NCBI RefSeq assembly: GCF_016811995.1
Contig: NZ_CP069159.1
Location: forward strand, 1-64,000
Reading direction: 5' to 3'
Length of the DNA: 64,000 nt
Origin: Citrobacter sp. R56
GTDB taxonomy: Bacteria > Pseudomonadota > Gammaproteobacteria > Enterobacterales > Enterobacteriaceae
The notes beneath the pieces were generated by a model. The model did no database searches and was not told the origin of the DNA. It was given only the letters and a program-made list of their open reading frames with translations. Position 1 is the stretch's first letter; each line of letters opens with the position of its first letter. Position numbers and translations under genes: made by a program. Of this stretch, positions 33,727 to 43,184 are shown piece after piece.

Positions 33727-33767
33727 ATAGCTAATAGGCTATAATTTATCTATAGCTTATTGGCTAT
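33727..33767 (+). promoter_or_regulatory. Double palindromic operator of the toxin-antitoxin operon
   Basis: Two copies of ATAGC-N6-GCTAT at 33727-33742 and 33752-33767, spaced 25 bases centre to centre, end 12 bases before the toxin ATG. Such repeats are typical binding sites for an autoregulating XRE antitoxin. Confidence 0.75.
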
Positions 33768-33779
33768 GAGGGATCGCTT

Positions 33780-34121
33780 ATGTGGGATGTTGAAACAACG
33801 GACGTTTTCGACAGGTGGTTTGACGAACAAACTGAAGCACTCAAGGAGGACATTCTCGCCGCTATGATTATTTTGTCCGAATATGGCCCCCAATTGGGAA
33901 GACCGTTTGCGGATACGGTGAACGACTCCGCTTTTTCGAACATGAAAGAGTTACGCATTCAGCATCAAGGTAACCCAATTCGGGCGTTCTTCGCGTTTGA
34001 TCCTTCTCGTCATGGCATCGTGTTGTGCGCTGGAGATAAAACGGGGTTAAACGAGAAGAAATTCTATAAGGATATGATTAAGTTTGCAGATGCTGAGTAC
34101 AGAAAACATCTTAATAAGTAA
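33780..34121 (+). CDS. HigB/RelE-like toxin (phage Gp49-like family)
   Basis: 113 residues with the Gp49-like/RelE-superfamily layout: MWDVETTDVFDRWFDEQT at the N terminus, the core LGRPFADTVNDSAFSNMKELRIQHQGNPIRAFFAFDP, and the terminal helix KKFYKDMIKFADAEYRKHL. Such toxins are ribosome-associated mRNA interferases. It precedes an XRE antitoxin by 9 bases; toxin-first order is the HigBA arrangement. Not present between yicN and nepI in E. coli K-12, so it is an insertion. Confidence 0.85.
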   Translation: MWDVETTDVFDRWFDEQTEALKEDILAAMIILSEYGPQLGRPFADTVNDSAFSNMKELRIQHQGNPIRAFFAFDPSRHGIVLCAGDKTGLNEKKFYKDMIKFADAEYRKHLNK

Positions 34122-34130
34122 GGAAAAATT

Positions 34131-34430
34131 ATGGCTACCCTCAAAGAGTTGATGGCTAAACAAACCCCGGAAAGTCAGGCGCGTATTGCTGAAAAAGTCG
34201 AGGAGATGCACCAGGCTATTGCATTAAGTATGTTAAGGGAAGAACTTAACCTGTCTCAGGCAGAACTGGCCGCGGCAATGGGCGTTAAGCAGCCAACCAT
34301 TGCAAAAATGGAACAGGCTGAAAATGATCCTCGCCTCTCTACGTTGAAACGTTACGTAGCAGCGCTGGGTGGCGAGTTAAGTATTGATGTTAAGTTGCCC
34401 ACAGGTAAGAGAGTGGCGTTCCATATTTAA
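34131..34430 (+). CDS. XRE-family antitoxin (HigA-like)
   Basis: 99 residues; helix-turn-helix at about 36-75 (LREELNLSQAELAAAMGVKQPTIAKMEQ). It presumably neutralises the upstream toxin and represses the operon through the ATAGC-N6-GCTAT sites. AAGGAAAAATT precedes the ATG. Confidence 0.87.
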   Translation: MATLKELMAKQTPESQARIAEKVEEMHQAIALSMLREELNLSQAELAAAMGVKQPTIAKMEQAENDPRLSTLKRYVAALGGELSIDVKLPTGKRVAFHI

Positions 34431-34550
34431 TGCACCTGGATGCCGTATTCTTTCGGTGTAAGGCGTTTTAGTTGCTAAAACGTTAAGTTCGTCACATTTA
34501 AAATGTTACACTGCGTAACTTTTCTACAAAAAATCGACGCAGGTAACAAA

Positions 34551-35747
34551 ATGAGTGAATGTATAGCTGAAAAATCCCGCGCTGGAGAAATGGCCCGACC
34601 TAACTGGTCTGCGGTATTTGCTGTGGCGTTCTGCGTCGCCTGTCTGATCACCGTGGAATTTCTGCCTGTCAGTCTGCTGACGCCCATGGCGCAGGATCTG
34701 GGGATCTCTGAGGGGGTTGCCGGTCAGTCGGTGACAGTAACCGCGTTTGTCGCTATGTTTGCCAGCCTGTTTGTTACCCAAATTATCCAGGCGACCGACC
34801 GTCGCTATGTGGTGCTCTTGTTTGCCATTCTGCTGACGATTTCATGTCTGCTGGTTTCGTTTGCCAACTCCTTCACATTACTGCTTATGGGTCGTGCTTG
34901 CCTCGGGCTGGCGCTTGGCGGCTTCTGGGCGATGTCTGCGTCGCTCACTATGCGCCTGGTTCCGGCGCGTACGGTACCGAAAGCGCTGTCGGTGATTTTC
35001 GGCGCGGTCTCTATTGCGCTGGTAATTGCTGCGCCATTAGGCAGTTTTTTAGGCGGTATTATTGGCTGGCGCAACGTCTTTAATGCGGCGGCGGTGATGG
35101 GGGTATTGTGTATTTTCTGGGTGGTGAAAGCGTTGCCTTCTCTGCCTGGCGAACCGTCTCACCAAAAGCAAAACATGCTTAGCCTGCTGCAACGTCCTGG
35201 GGTGATGGCCGGAATGATTGCCATCTTCATGTCGTTTGCTGGCCAGTTCGCGTTCTTTACCTACATTCGCCCGCTGTATATGAATCTGGCGGGCTTTGAC
35301 GTTGATGGTCTGACGCTGGTGCTGTTGAGTTTTGGTATTGCCAGCTTTGTTGGCACGTCGATCTCTTCCGTTATCCTCAAACGCTCGGTCAAACTGGCGC
35401 TGGCGGGCGCACCGCTGGTGCTGGCCGTGAGCGCGTTGGTACTGACATTATGGGGGAGCGACAAAGGGGTCGCCGCAGGGATCGCCATTATCTGGGGGCT
35501 GGCGTTTGCGCTGGTGCCGGTCGGGTGGTCAACGTGGATCACGCGCACGCTTGCCGATCAGGCGGAAAAAGCCGGGTCTATTCAGGTCGCGGTTATCCAG
35601 CTGGCGAACACGTGTGGCGCAGCGGCAGGCGGCTACGCACTCGACAACCTGGGGTTGCTGTCACCGTTGGTGCTGTCCGGCAGTTTGATGCTGCTGACGG
35701 CGCTGTTGGTCGCCTCGAAAGTGCGCATAAAAAGCGCCCATCCGTAA
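34551..35747 (+). CDS. nepI: Purine ribonucleoside exporter NepI
   Basis: MFS (DHA1) proton antiporter exporting inosine and related nucleosides. ATG 34551 gives 398 residues (E. coli 396); a longer in-frame ATG frame adds a non-conserved leader. Twelve helices; motifs [25 protein letters not shown] and [23 protein letters not shown] are family-typical. Close to the adenine salvage genes. Confidence 0.94.
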   Translation: MSECIAEKSRAGEMARPNWSAVFAVAFCVACLITVEFLPVSLLTPMAQDLGISEGVAGQSVTVTAFVAMFASLFVTQIIQATDRRYVVLLFAILLTISCLLVSFANSFTLLLMGRACLGLALGGFWAMSASLTMRLVPARTVPKALSVIFGAVSIALVIAAPLGSFLGGIIGWRNVFNAAAVMGVLCIFWVVKALPSLPGEPSHQKQNMLSLLQRPGVMAGMIAIFMSFAGQFAFFTYIRPLYMNLAGFDVDGLTLVLLSFGIASFVGTSISSVILKRSVKLALAGAPLVLAVSALVLTLWGSDKGVAAGIAIIWGLAFALVPVGWSTWITRTLADQAEKAGSIQVAVIQLANTCGAAAGGYALDNLGLLSPLVLSGSLMLLTALLVASKVRIKSAHP

Positions 35748-35752
35748 GCGGG

Positions 35753-35777
35753 AAGGGTGACCCGGAGGTCACCCTTT
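35753..35777. terminator. Bidirectional terminator between nepI and the GH1 gene
   Basis: AAGGGTGACC/GGTCACCCTT stem with a 4-base loop lies between two convergent genes; short T and A runs flank it. Confidence 0.7.
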
Positions 35778-35780
35778 GAC

Positions 35781-37163
35781 TTAATTAAAACCGTTATTTT
35801 CAGCCGTTGCGGCAAACCATTTGCCGCTCTGTTTAATGGTGCGCTGCTGAGTCTCTAAATCTAACTGCACAAAACCGTAGCGGTTTTTATAGCCGTTCAA
35901 CCATGACCAGTTATCAATAAAGGTCCACATATGGTAGCCAAGACAATTGCAGCCTTCGCTAATGCCTTTGTGCAGCCACTTCAGATGTTCACTGACAAAT
36001 TCAATGCGGTAATGGTCGTTAATGTGACCATCCTCGATAAAGCGCTGCTCGTTCTCGACTCCCATGCCGTTTTCAGAAATAAAGCAACGCGGGTTGCCGT
36101 AATGATCGTGCAGGTTGGTAATAATATCGTAAATACCCGGCTCATAAATTTCCCAGCCGCGGTAAGGATTCATTTTACGGCCCGGCATTTCGTAGTAATC
36201 AAATAATCCTTCCGGCATAAAGGGGGCGTCAGGATTGACGGCAGAATCCCGGCACTTCACTCGGCGTGGCTGGTAGTAATTGATCCCCAGCAGGTCAATC
36301 TTGCCGTCGGCAATCAGTTCTTTGTCGCCAGGCTGACACGCGGGGAGCTGATCGTACTCTTTCAACAATGCGATCAAGTCGGCGGGATATTCCCCTTTGA
36401 GTACCGGATCAAGGAAGCTGCGGTTAAACAGCAGATCCGCATGATGTGCGGCTTTAACGTCTGCCGGATGTGCCGAGCGCGGGTAAGAGGGCGTTAAGTT
36501 CAGCACCACGCCAATTTCACCGTCGTGGTTTCCGGCACGATAAGCGCGAACCGCGACCGAATGCGCCAGCACCGTGTGATACGCCACGGTAGCCGCGCGT
36601 TTGAAATCCACCACGTTGGGGTAATGGAAGTCATACAAATAGCCACCCTCGACCGGAACAATCGGTTCGTTGAAGGTAAACCAGTGCTTAACCCGGTTGC
36701 CGAACAGATCGAAACAAATCTGCGCATAGCGACCAAAAGCCGCCACCACATCACGGTTTTCCCACCCGCCTTTCTCCTGCATCACCATCGGCATATCGAA
36801 GTGGAACAGCGTAATAAACGGCGTGATGCCCTGCGCCAGTAACTCGTCGATCACCTGATTGTAGAACTCAACGGCTTCAGGATTGACCTCGCCGGTGCCG
36901 TCGGGGATCAGACGCGACCAGCTCAGCGACGTACGGAAGCTGTTATGTTTCAGCTGTTTTAGCAGTGCGATGTCCTGTTTCCAGTGCTGGTAAAAGCCAG
37001 AGGTATTCTCTGGACCAATCCCTTGATGGAAACGACCTGGCTGGCTGGCGAACCACACATCCCATGTGGTCTGGCTTTTGCCGCCGTTCAGGCTGTCGCC
37101 TTCGGTTTGCAGCGCCGAGCAGGCACTGCCCCACCAAAAGTTTTCAGGAAAACGGTATCGCAT
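35781..37163 (-). CDS. Glycoside hydrolase family 1 beta-glucosidase, possibly 6-phospho-type
   Basis: 460 residues from ATG 37163, which has AAGGAG eight bases upstream. GH1 features: N-terminal FPENFWWGSACSALQTEG, acid/base glutamate in TFNEP near residue 168, nucleophile glutamate in ISENGMG near residue 361. At the site that separates plain from 6-phospho substrates it reads SWLNGYKNRYGF: the acidic residue of plain beta-glucosidases (W-E) is Leu, and the Ser and Tyr of phospho-binding enzymes are kept but the Lys is shifted by one. Likely 6-phospho-beta-glucosidase or a close variant. No PTS gene adjoins it. Not at this position in E. coli K-12. Confidence 0.82.
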   Translation of the reverse strand: MRYRFPENFWWGSACSALQTEGDSLNGGKSQTTWDVWFASQPGRFHQGIGPENTSGFYQHWKQDIALLKQLKHNSFRTSLSWSRLIPDGTGEVNPEAVEFYNQVIDELLAQGITPFITLFHFDMPMVMQEKGGWENRDVVAAFGRYAQICFDLFGNRVKHWFTFNEPIVPVEGGYLYDFHYPNVVDFKRAATVAYHTVLAHSVAVRAYRAGNHDGEIGVVLNLTPSYPRSAHPADVKAAHHADLLFNRSFLDPVLKGEYPADLIALLKEYDQLPACQPGDKELIADGKIDLLGINYYQPRRVKCRDSAVNPDAPFMPEGLFDYYEMPGRKMNPYRGWEIYEPGIYDIITNLHDHYGNPRCFISENGMGVENEQRFIEDGHINDHYRIEFVSEHLKWLHKGISEGCNCLGYHMWTFIDNWSWLNGYKNRYGFVQLDLETQQRTIKQSGKWFAATAENNGFN

Positions 37164-37291
37164 TGTTTTTTCTCCTTGGTCAGCAACAAATGTCTGTTCC
37201 AAAGAGAATAGGCGAATTTAGAAAAAAGAAACCGGTTACAGCGCCCGTTTTCAAGGTAGAACGGGCGAAATAAACGATGCAATACCGTGTG

Positions 37292-37585
37292 TTACATATC
37301 AGGGCATTCAACCTTGCCCAGCGCTTCCCAGTAGTTGTTCTGGTTATTTCGCTCGATGGCGATAATCGCTTCACGGATATGCTGCTGATTGACTTCACCA
37401 GACATAATGCTTTTTTCCCATGCCGCATCCGACATTGAGGCCTGCGGTGTGCAGATTTTGCGTAAGTCGTTCAGCACTGTCGTCTTTTCATTCGCCGTCT
37501 GGAGCCCGCCGTAAGCCGAGTTGGCCTGCGCAATTCCCGGCAATACGAGCAGGGCGGTCACGAGCGGTAACATGATTCGTTTCAT
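37292..37585 (-). CDS. yicS: YicS, small secreted protein
   Basis: 97 residues from ATG 37585 (AAAGGA upstream), the E. coli length. Signal peptide MKRIMLPLVTALLVLPGIAQA, then a conserved domain (EKTTVLNDLRKICTPQASMSD...NYWEALGKVECPDM) with two cysteines that could form a periplasmic disulfide. Function unknown. Confidence 0.9.
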   Translation of the reverse strand: MKRIMLPLVTALLVLPGIAQANSAYGGLQTANEKTTVLNDLRKICTPQASMSDAAWEKSIMSGEVNQQHIREAIIAIERNNQNNYWEALGKVECPDM

Positions 37586-37713
37586 AGTCATCATCCTTTT
37601 ATCAATGCGCATCATCACTAGAGTAAGTGTAGACAGTTCAGTGCTCTCTCATCAGCCTGTGCTACCTTCAATAATGCGTTCAACCATAAGTTGTAGTTTT
37701 TCAGAGGGATAAA

Positions 37714-38130
37714 ATGCAGATACAGATTACCGATACGGTGACCGAAGAGGACCAGAAAGCGCTCTTTAAGGGGCTGCGAGCCTATAACGGTCAGTTTATT
37801 AAAACCACGAATTTCGGCGATCTTGCGGTCTACTGGCGGGATTCGCACGGTGAGATGCAGGGGGGATTAATTGCGAAAATCAAGGGCGACTGGCTGAGCA
37901 TTGAGTATGTGTGGGTGAGTGAATCCTTACGTAAAGCGGGTTATGGCAGCAAACTAATGCAGGCGGCGGAGCAAACCGCGCAGGCGCGGGGTTGCCTGCA
38001 TGCACTGGTGGATACCTTCAGCTTCCAGGCACTGCCGTTTTACCAGAAACACGGCTATACACAGCAAATGACGCTGCCGGACTTTCCGGAAAAAGGCATT
38101 TCCCGCCACTATTTGTCGAAAACATTTTGA
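37714..38130 (+). CDS. GNAT-family N-acetyltransferase
   Basis: 138 residues; acetyl-CoA-binding motif A in [20 protein letters not shown] near residue 72 (R-x-x-G-x-G type) and a C-terminal LPFYQKHGY motif common in GNAT enzymes. Substrate unknown. GAGGGAT precedes the ATG. It lies between yicS and nlpA. Confidence 0.85.
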   Translation: MQIQITDTVTEEDQKALFKGLRAYNGQFIKTTNFGDLAVYWRDSHGEMQGGLIAKIKGDWLSIEYVWVSESLRKAGYGSKLMQAAEQTAQARGCLHALVDTFSFQALPFYQKHGYTQQMTLPDFPEKGISRHYLSKTF

Positions 38131-38132
38131 TG

Positions 38133-38178
38133 ACCGGATGGCGAAGCCAGAAGAAAACCAGGACTTCTGCCATCCGGT
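38133..38178. terminator. Imperfect hairpin after the GNAT gene (REP-like)
   Basis: ACCGGATGGC and CAGAAG arms pair with CTTCTG and CCATCCGGT across a short loop with a bulge, followed by ATTTT. Could be a terminator or a solitary REP-type unit. Confidence 0.6.
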
Positions 38179-38295
38179 ATTTTCCCGTTATGCCTTTTTC
38201 TTCTTGCTGATGCTTTTTCGATTTTTAATCCGCCACGCCTCTCCCGTTATAGTCATTTCATTACCCTCTGGCGGTTATTTTAAAAGGATAAAAAC

Positions 38296-39114
38296 GTGAA
38301 ATTGACGATACCTCATGTCTGGACAGGCACAGCAGTATTGCTGGCGGGATTACTGCTGGCAGGCTGCGATCAACAAAGCAGCGACACAAAACACATCAAA
38401 GTGGGCGTGATTAACGGCGCTGAGCAGGATGTGGCGGAAGTCGCCAAAAAAGTGGCAAAAGAGAAGTACGGTCTGGACGTCGAACTGGTCGGCTTTAGTG
38501 GTTCGCTACTGCCTAATGACGCCACCAACCACGGCGAACTGGATGCCAACGTCTTCCAGCATCGCCTGTTCCTCGAGCAGGATAACAAAGCGCACAACTA
38601 CAAACTGGTGACGGTGGGCAATACGTTTGTCTTCCCGATGGCGGGCTACTCGAAAAAAATTAAAACCGTTGAACAACTGAAAGAGGGGGCAACGGTGGCG
38701 ATCCCCAATGACCCGACCAACCTCGGTCGCGCGCTGTTACTGCTGCAAAAAGAAAAGCTGATCACCTTGAAAGCGGGGACTGGGCTGCTGCCAACGGCGC
38801 TGGATATCACCGACAATCCGCGTCACCTGAACATTATGGAACTGGAAGGCGCACAGTTACCGCGTGTGCTGGACGATGCCAAAGTCGATGTGGCGATCAT
38901 CAGCACCACCTACATTCAGCAGACCGGGCTGTCTCCGGTGCATGACAGCGTGTTCATTGAAGATAAAAACTCGCCGTATGTGAACATTCTGGTGGCGCGG
39001 GAAGACAATAAAGACGCCGAAAACGTGAAAGAATTTCTTCAGTCCTATCAGTCGCCTGAAGTCGCTAAAGCGGCAGAGAAAATCTTTAACGGCGGCGCGG
39101 TGCCGGGCTGGTGA
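38296..39114 (+). CDS. nlpA: Lipoprotein NlpA (lipoprotein-28)
   Basis: Inner-membrane lipoprotein of the MetQ/NlpA substrate-binding family with a minor role in methionine uptake. 272 residues, the E. coli length. Lipobox LLAGC with Cys24 followed by Asp25; Asp at +2 is the inner-membrane retention signal. The ligand-binding body (VGVINGAEQDVAEVAKKVAKEKY...FVFPMAGYSKKI...AIPNDPTNLGRALLLLQ) is intact. Confidence 0.96.
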   Translation: MKLTIPHVWTGTAVLLAGLLLAGCDQQSSDTKHIKVGVINGAEQDVAEVAKKVAKEKYGLDVELVGFSGSLLPNDATNHGELDANVFQHRLFLEQDNKAHNYKLVTVGNTFVFPMAGYSKKIKTVEQLKEGATVAIPNDPTNLGRALLLLQKEKLITLKAGTGLLPTALDITDNPRHLNIMELEGAQLPRVLDDAKVDVAIISTTYIQQTGLSPVHDSVFIEDKNSPYVNILVAREDNKDAENVKEFLQSYQSPEVAKAAEKIFNGGAVPGW

Positions 39115-39142
39115 TGCTCACCCGTTGCCGCGCCGGTTGACA

Positions 39143-40045
39143 TCAGACCCCTCTGGCGCGGCGGCGGGAGTCCATTGAAATCAGCACCACCGAGGAGAGG
39201 ATCAGCAGCGTACCCAGCCAGTCCGGCAGGGTGAACGTGATCCCCAGCAACAGCAGTGAGAGCAACGCGCTGCTCAATGGCTCTGCGCAGCTCAGAATAC
39301 TGGCCCTCGGCCCGCCAATCATCTGCGCGCCTTTCAGGTACAGGCTAAACGTCAGCGACGTGCCAATCACCACCAGATAGAAAAACGCCAGAATCAGACT
39401 GCCATTCACCACGAAGTGGGTGCCCTCTCCTGCGTAAAATGGCAACAGGATCACCCCGCCGATTAACATACTCCAGCCGACAATCGGTAACGTGCCGTAC
39501 CGCGCAATCAGTGTCGAAGGGTAGGTCGTATAAAACGCGGCGGCAAAGGCTGAAGCAATTCCCCAGAACAGTGCGGAAGGTGAAATCGTCAGCGACGTTG
39601 GGTTGCCGTGAGTCACCAGTAAAAAGGTGCCAATCAGCGAGGTGAGAATGGCGGTCAGCACCAGAATGCCGGGCCGTGCTTTACGCACCAGCGCGAACCA
39701 CGCCACGATAATCGTCGGTGACAAAAATTGCAGCACCGTGGCGGTGGCGGCGTTGGATTTCTCGATAGTGAGCAGGAAGGTCAGCTGTACGGTAAGCGCG
39801 CCAGCGATGGAGAAGATCAGCAGACTCAGGGCGTCTTTGCGATTTCTGAGGATGGAAAACACTTTATCGCCATGCACAAAGGAAAGCATAAGGAGAATCA
39901 GTCCGGCGAATATCAGACGCGTCATCGTTAGAAACTGCGACGACATCTGGCTTTGTTCCATGATGTACTGCGCGCACACCCCTGAACTGCCCCACAATAC
40001 GGCGGCGATCAGGACGTTCATCATCCCTCTTCTGGTGGAACTCAT
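39143..40045 (-). CDS. yicL: YicL, EamA-family transporter
   Basis: 300 residues (E. coli 307), ten hydrophobic helices in two EamA repeats ([24 protein letters not shown]-type [19 protein letters not shown]). Inner-membrane drug/metabolite transporter, substrate unknown. Convergent with nlpA; in E. coli it lies next to selC and setC, whereas here the selC junction is about 17 kb away. Confidence 0.93.
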   Translation of the reverse strand: MSSTRRGMMNVLIAAVLWGSSGVCAQYIMEQSQMSSQFLTMTRLIFAGLILLMLSFVHGDKVFSILRNRKDALSLLIFSIAGALTVQLTFLLTIEKSNAATATVLQFLSPTIIVAWFALVRKARPGILVLTAILTSLIGTFLLVTHGNPTSLTISPSALFWGIASAFAAAFYTTYPSTLIARYGTLPIVGWSMLIGGVILLPFYAGEGTHFVVNGSLILAFFYLVVIGTSLTFSLYLKGAQMIGGPRASILSCAEPLSSALLSLLLLGITFTLPDWLGTLLILSSVVLISMDSRRRARGV

Positions 40046-40219
40046 TATTTCCTCTGCGTGTTGTTTTGTCTTTTTTATGTGCAGGCATCATAGCAGAGAT
40101 AATGTGCAAGGCGTCACCGGTAACCGCGTGGATACCCTGTCTGAATAATTCGATGGCAAACCGGCAGCAGAACGGGAAAAATAGCCTGACGGCGACCGGA
40201 CTTATACTCGGGAGTGCAC

Positions 40220-41128
40220 ATGTTCCGCCTTGAAGATCTCACGTTTTTTGTCCGCGCAGCGGCGTTAAACAGTTTCAGTGACGCCGCGCGAGAAGCTGGC
40301 GTGCCGCCTGCTCAGGTCAGTTCAGCCATCAAGCGGCTGGAATCCATATTAAATATTCGCTTGTTCGCCCGCTCGACCCGCAGCCTGCGCCTGACGCCGG
40401 AAGGCGAAATTTGGCTGCCCTACGCCCGCCAGATGCTGGAGGCGATGTACGCGGGGTTGCAAAAGATCCAGACGCCTGACGATGAGATTTCCGGGACGCT
40501 GCAAATTGCCGTGCCCTCCGACCTCGGACGAAACCTGCTGTTGCCTGTTTTTCAGTCCTTCCGCCGTCGCCATCCCGCGCTACGGTTGCGGATATTTTTC
40601 TCCGATCAGATTGCCGATGTGTTTAAAGATCCGGTTGATGTTGCGTTTCGTTATGGTCACACCGAAGACGCCTCGTACATCGCGCTGCCTGTTGCGCCCG
40701 GTAATCGCCGTGTGCTGGTGGCCTCGCCAGACTGGATTGCGCAACATGGCGAACCGCACAGCCCGGAGGAATTGGCGCAGCGCAATGCGTTGACGTTTGT
40801 GCTGCGTGGACGCCTTCACGACCGTTGGACGTTCATCCGCAACGGCGAAGTCAGTAGCGTGCAGGTGAATGGCGTCATGATGAGCGATGATGCCGAAGTC
40901 ATCCGGCGGCTGGCGATTGCAGGGGAAGGGGTCGCGTACAAGTCCTGGCTGGATGTCTGTGACGATGTGCGAGACGGAAAGTTGCAGGTACTGATGCCGG
41001 AATATCAGGGTGAGAGCGCGCCATTAAACATGATCTGCCCGCACCGCAAACAGCTCTCCGCCGCCGTGCGCTTGCTGCATGAAGCGGTAAAAGCGCGCTG
41101 CGACGCGCTGGAGCAGCCACTTCCCTGA
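40220..41128 (+). CDS. LysR-family transcriptional regulator
   Basis: 302 residues from ATG 40220, with GGGAG seven bases upstream. Helix-turn-helix at 16-45 (SFSDAAREAGVPPAQVSSAIKRLESILNIRLF) and a periplasmic-binding-like effector domain starting GTLQIAVPSDLGRNLLLPVF, resembling the CrgA/DmlR branch. Target genes unknown; the flanking yicL is divergent and could be controlled by it. Not at this place in E. coli K-12. Confidence 0.85.
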   Translation: MFRLEDLTFFVRAAALNSFSDAAREAGVPPAQVSSAIKRLESILNIRLFARSTRSLRLTPEGEIWLPYARQMLEAMYAGLQKIQTPDDEISGTLQIAVPSDLGRNLLLPVFQSFRRRHPALRLRIFFSDQIADVFKDPVDVAFRYGHTEDASYIALPVAPGNRRVLVASPDWIAQHGEPHSPEELAQRNALTFVLRGRLHDRWTFIRNGEVSSVQVNGVMMSDDAEVIRRLAIAGEGVAYKSWLDVCDDVRDGKLQVLMPEYQGESAPLNMICPHRKQLSAAVRLLHEAVKARCDALEQPLP

Positions 41129-41155
41129 ACCCGAACCCGACGCGAAATATTGACC

Positions 41156-41189
41156 GTACCAAAAGTGCCCAGGTATGCGCTTTTGGTAC
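41156..41189. repeat. Inverted repeat between the LysR and SulP genes
   Basis: Perfect 10-base arms GTACCAAAAG and CTTTTGGTAC separated by 14 bases, between two convergent genes. A bidirectional terminator is likely, though there is no long T-run. Confidence 0.6.
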
Positions 41190-41208
41190 AGTCGGTGAAC
41201 GCCGCCGA

Positions 41209-42915
41209 TTACGCGTCCTGATCCATACTGTCTTTACTTTGAATTAGCCTGAGCGCCAGATAAAGGTCGGGAGCAAAGATAATATTACTCTCGTCCATCA
41301 TCGGTCGGTGTTCAGTAAACCAGCGTGTTAGCTCCGTTTTTCTGCCTGCCAGCACTAACATAATATTGCGGGTCTGGAGTTCATTGATTAACTCATCAAT
41401 GGTGGCTAATACGCTGATATCCGGATGGGTAAAGCACGCAACGGCGTCAATCACCACCCATTTGGGATCAAACGTGGCGCCATCAACCAGATTCAGTATC
41501 CGCCGTTTAAAATAGGCCGCATTAAAATAGGTCAGGGGTGAATTAAAGCGATACATCATGACCCCAGGGACCATTTTGATATCGTTGGTATTACCCAAGG
41601 AATGGATCATCCCATTTTCATCTGTCCCGAGCAGTTGCTCAGTAGGACGAAATACGGTGCGCAAAAATTGCAGCAAACCCAGTAATACAGCAAGCCCGAT
41701 ACCCTGAATAACGCCAATCAGTAACACGCAGACAAACGTAAAGCAGGCCAGACGGAAGGCCGGTTTATTCCTCTTTCTCAGCCCCCACAGCCCACGTAAA
41801 TCGATCAACGACCATGAGGCAAAAATTAAAACGACGCCGAGGGCGGAGACTGGGATGTATTTTAAGGGGTCAGTGAAGAACAGGACGATAACCGCAATCA
41901 CCAGCGCGGCGATAATAGACACCAGTTGGCTTTTACCGCCGTTGGCGTCATTTACTGCGGTGCGGGAGTCTGCGCCGCTAATAGCAAATCCCTGCGATAA
42001 ACCGGACATGATGTTCGCAATACCGAGGGCTCTGAATTCAATGTCGGCGTTAATCCCATAGCCGTTTTTGGCCGCAAAGCTGCGCGCTGTCAGCATCAGG
42101 CTGACAAAGCTGACTAACGCCAGGTTTAGCGCCGGGATCACTAAATCACGCATTAAACCCGGCTGGAATGTTCCCCAGTGGACAACGGGCAGGCCTGACT
42201 GAAAATTATCGCCGCCGATGGTGGCAACACCAAGCTGTTGTGCCGGGGTACACCACATCAGTATTGTCATCAATATGATGGCAATTAAAGGGGCTGGCCA
42301 CTGGCTGCGGAACTTCTTGATAGTAATGAGGATGGCGAACGTTAACAGTGAAATCGCGGCGGTTAATAAATGGCTGTCCGGGATCCGACCCGGTAAGGCG
42401 ATAATTTTCTCAATCACCTGCTCCTGGTTGAGCGTAATTCCCAGCACTTTTCCCAGTTGCCCCACGATAATGGTGATGGCAACACCGTTAAGTAAACCGG
42501 TCAGGATCGGGTGTGAAAGCAGGTCGGCAATGGCGCCAAGACGAAACTGGCTGGCAAGAATACACCACACGCCCATCATCAGTGTCATGACGATCGTCAG
42601 CTGCCAGTGAAGTTCGGGGTTTCCGGCGGCCAGAGGAATAACGACGGCCGCGATCACGGCGCAGGTGGTGGCATCGGGGCCGACAATCAGCTGCCGGGAA
42701 GAACCAAACAGCGCATAGGCAATCATCGGCAAAATGCAGGAATACAGCCCGACGACAGCCCCCACACCGGCCAGCTCGGCATACGCAATGGCAACGGGAA
42801 GCGCCACCGCCGCGACGGATAATCCAGCTCTAATATCCTGTTTTAGCCAGCTTTTTTCGTAATCTAATAAATTCTTTAAGCCTGGCATGTAATTTAAAAG
42901 AATATATTTGAGCAT
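41209..42915 (-). CDS. SulP/SLC26-family anion transporter with STAS domain
   Basis: 568 residues: about twelve hydrophobic segments (VAALPVAIAYAELAGVGAVVGLYSC; GPDATTCAVIAAVV is the SulP signature region) followed by a cytosolic STAS domain at about 440-555 (VMMYRFNSPLTYFNAAYFKRRIL...WVVIDAVACFTHPDISVLATI). Family members import sulfate, bicarbonate or dicarboxylates (E. coli DauA carries succinate); the substrate here cannot be told. Gene absent from this place in E. coli K-12. Confidence 0.87.
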   Translation of the reverse strand: MLKYILLNYMPGLKNLLDYEKSWLKQDIRAGLSVAAVALPVAIAYAELAGVGAVVGLYSCILPMIAYALFGSSRQLIVGPDATTCAVIAAVVIPLAAGNPELHWQLTIVMTLMMGVWCILASQFRLGAIADLLSHPILTGLLNGVAITIIVGQLGKVLGITLNQEQVIEKIIALPGRIPDSHLLTAAISLLTFAILITIKKFRSQWPAPLIAIILMTILMWCTPAQQLGVATIGGDNFQSGLPVVHWGTFQPGLMRDLVIPALNLALVSFVSLMLTARSFAAKNGYGINADIEFRALGIANIMSGLSQGFAISGADSRTAVNDANGGKSQLVSIIAALVIAVIVLFFTDPLKYIPVSALGVVLIFASWSLIDLRGLWGLRKRNKPAFRLACFTFVCVLLIGVIQGIGLAVLLGLLQFLRTVFRPTEQLLGTDENGMIHSLGNTNDIKMVPGVMMYRFNSPLTYFNAAYFKRRILNLVDGATFDPKWVVIDAVACFTHPDISVLATIDELINELQTRNIMLVLAGRKTELTRWFTEHRPMMDESNIIFAPDLYLALRLIQSKDSMDQDA

Positions 42916-43136
42916 AGTATTCTCCGGAGCGGGTTAACTGCTCTACTGCATTTAGCGGACATATCATGCAATGTGAAATGCAACGCGTCGCTGATAGATT
43001 ATGGATGCCAGCGACGTCACGCTCCAGCGGGAGCATGACTAACTAAGATCCGGCGGGAGGCATTGTAACAGAAGCGGCAGAACGCTGAGTAGGCGCGCCT
43101 TGGTGTATAGGTGCTATGGTGTGACGGGGGAGCGAG

Positions 43137-43169
43137 GGTCACCTCAGGGCTTAGTTGCTTGGGTGACCC
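43137..43169. terminator. Hairpin downstream of the SymE-like gene
   Basis: GGGTCACC/GGGTGACCC arms with a 16-base loop, 16 bases past the stop of the SymE-like gene. No T-run; a terminator role is tentative. Confidence 0.45.
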
Positions 43170-43184
43170 GTTGACCGACTGCAA

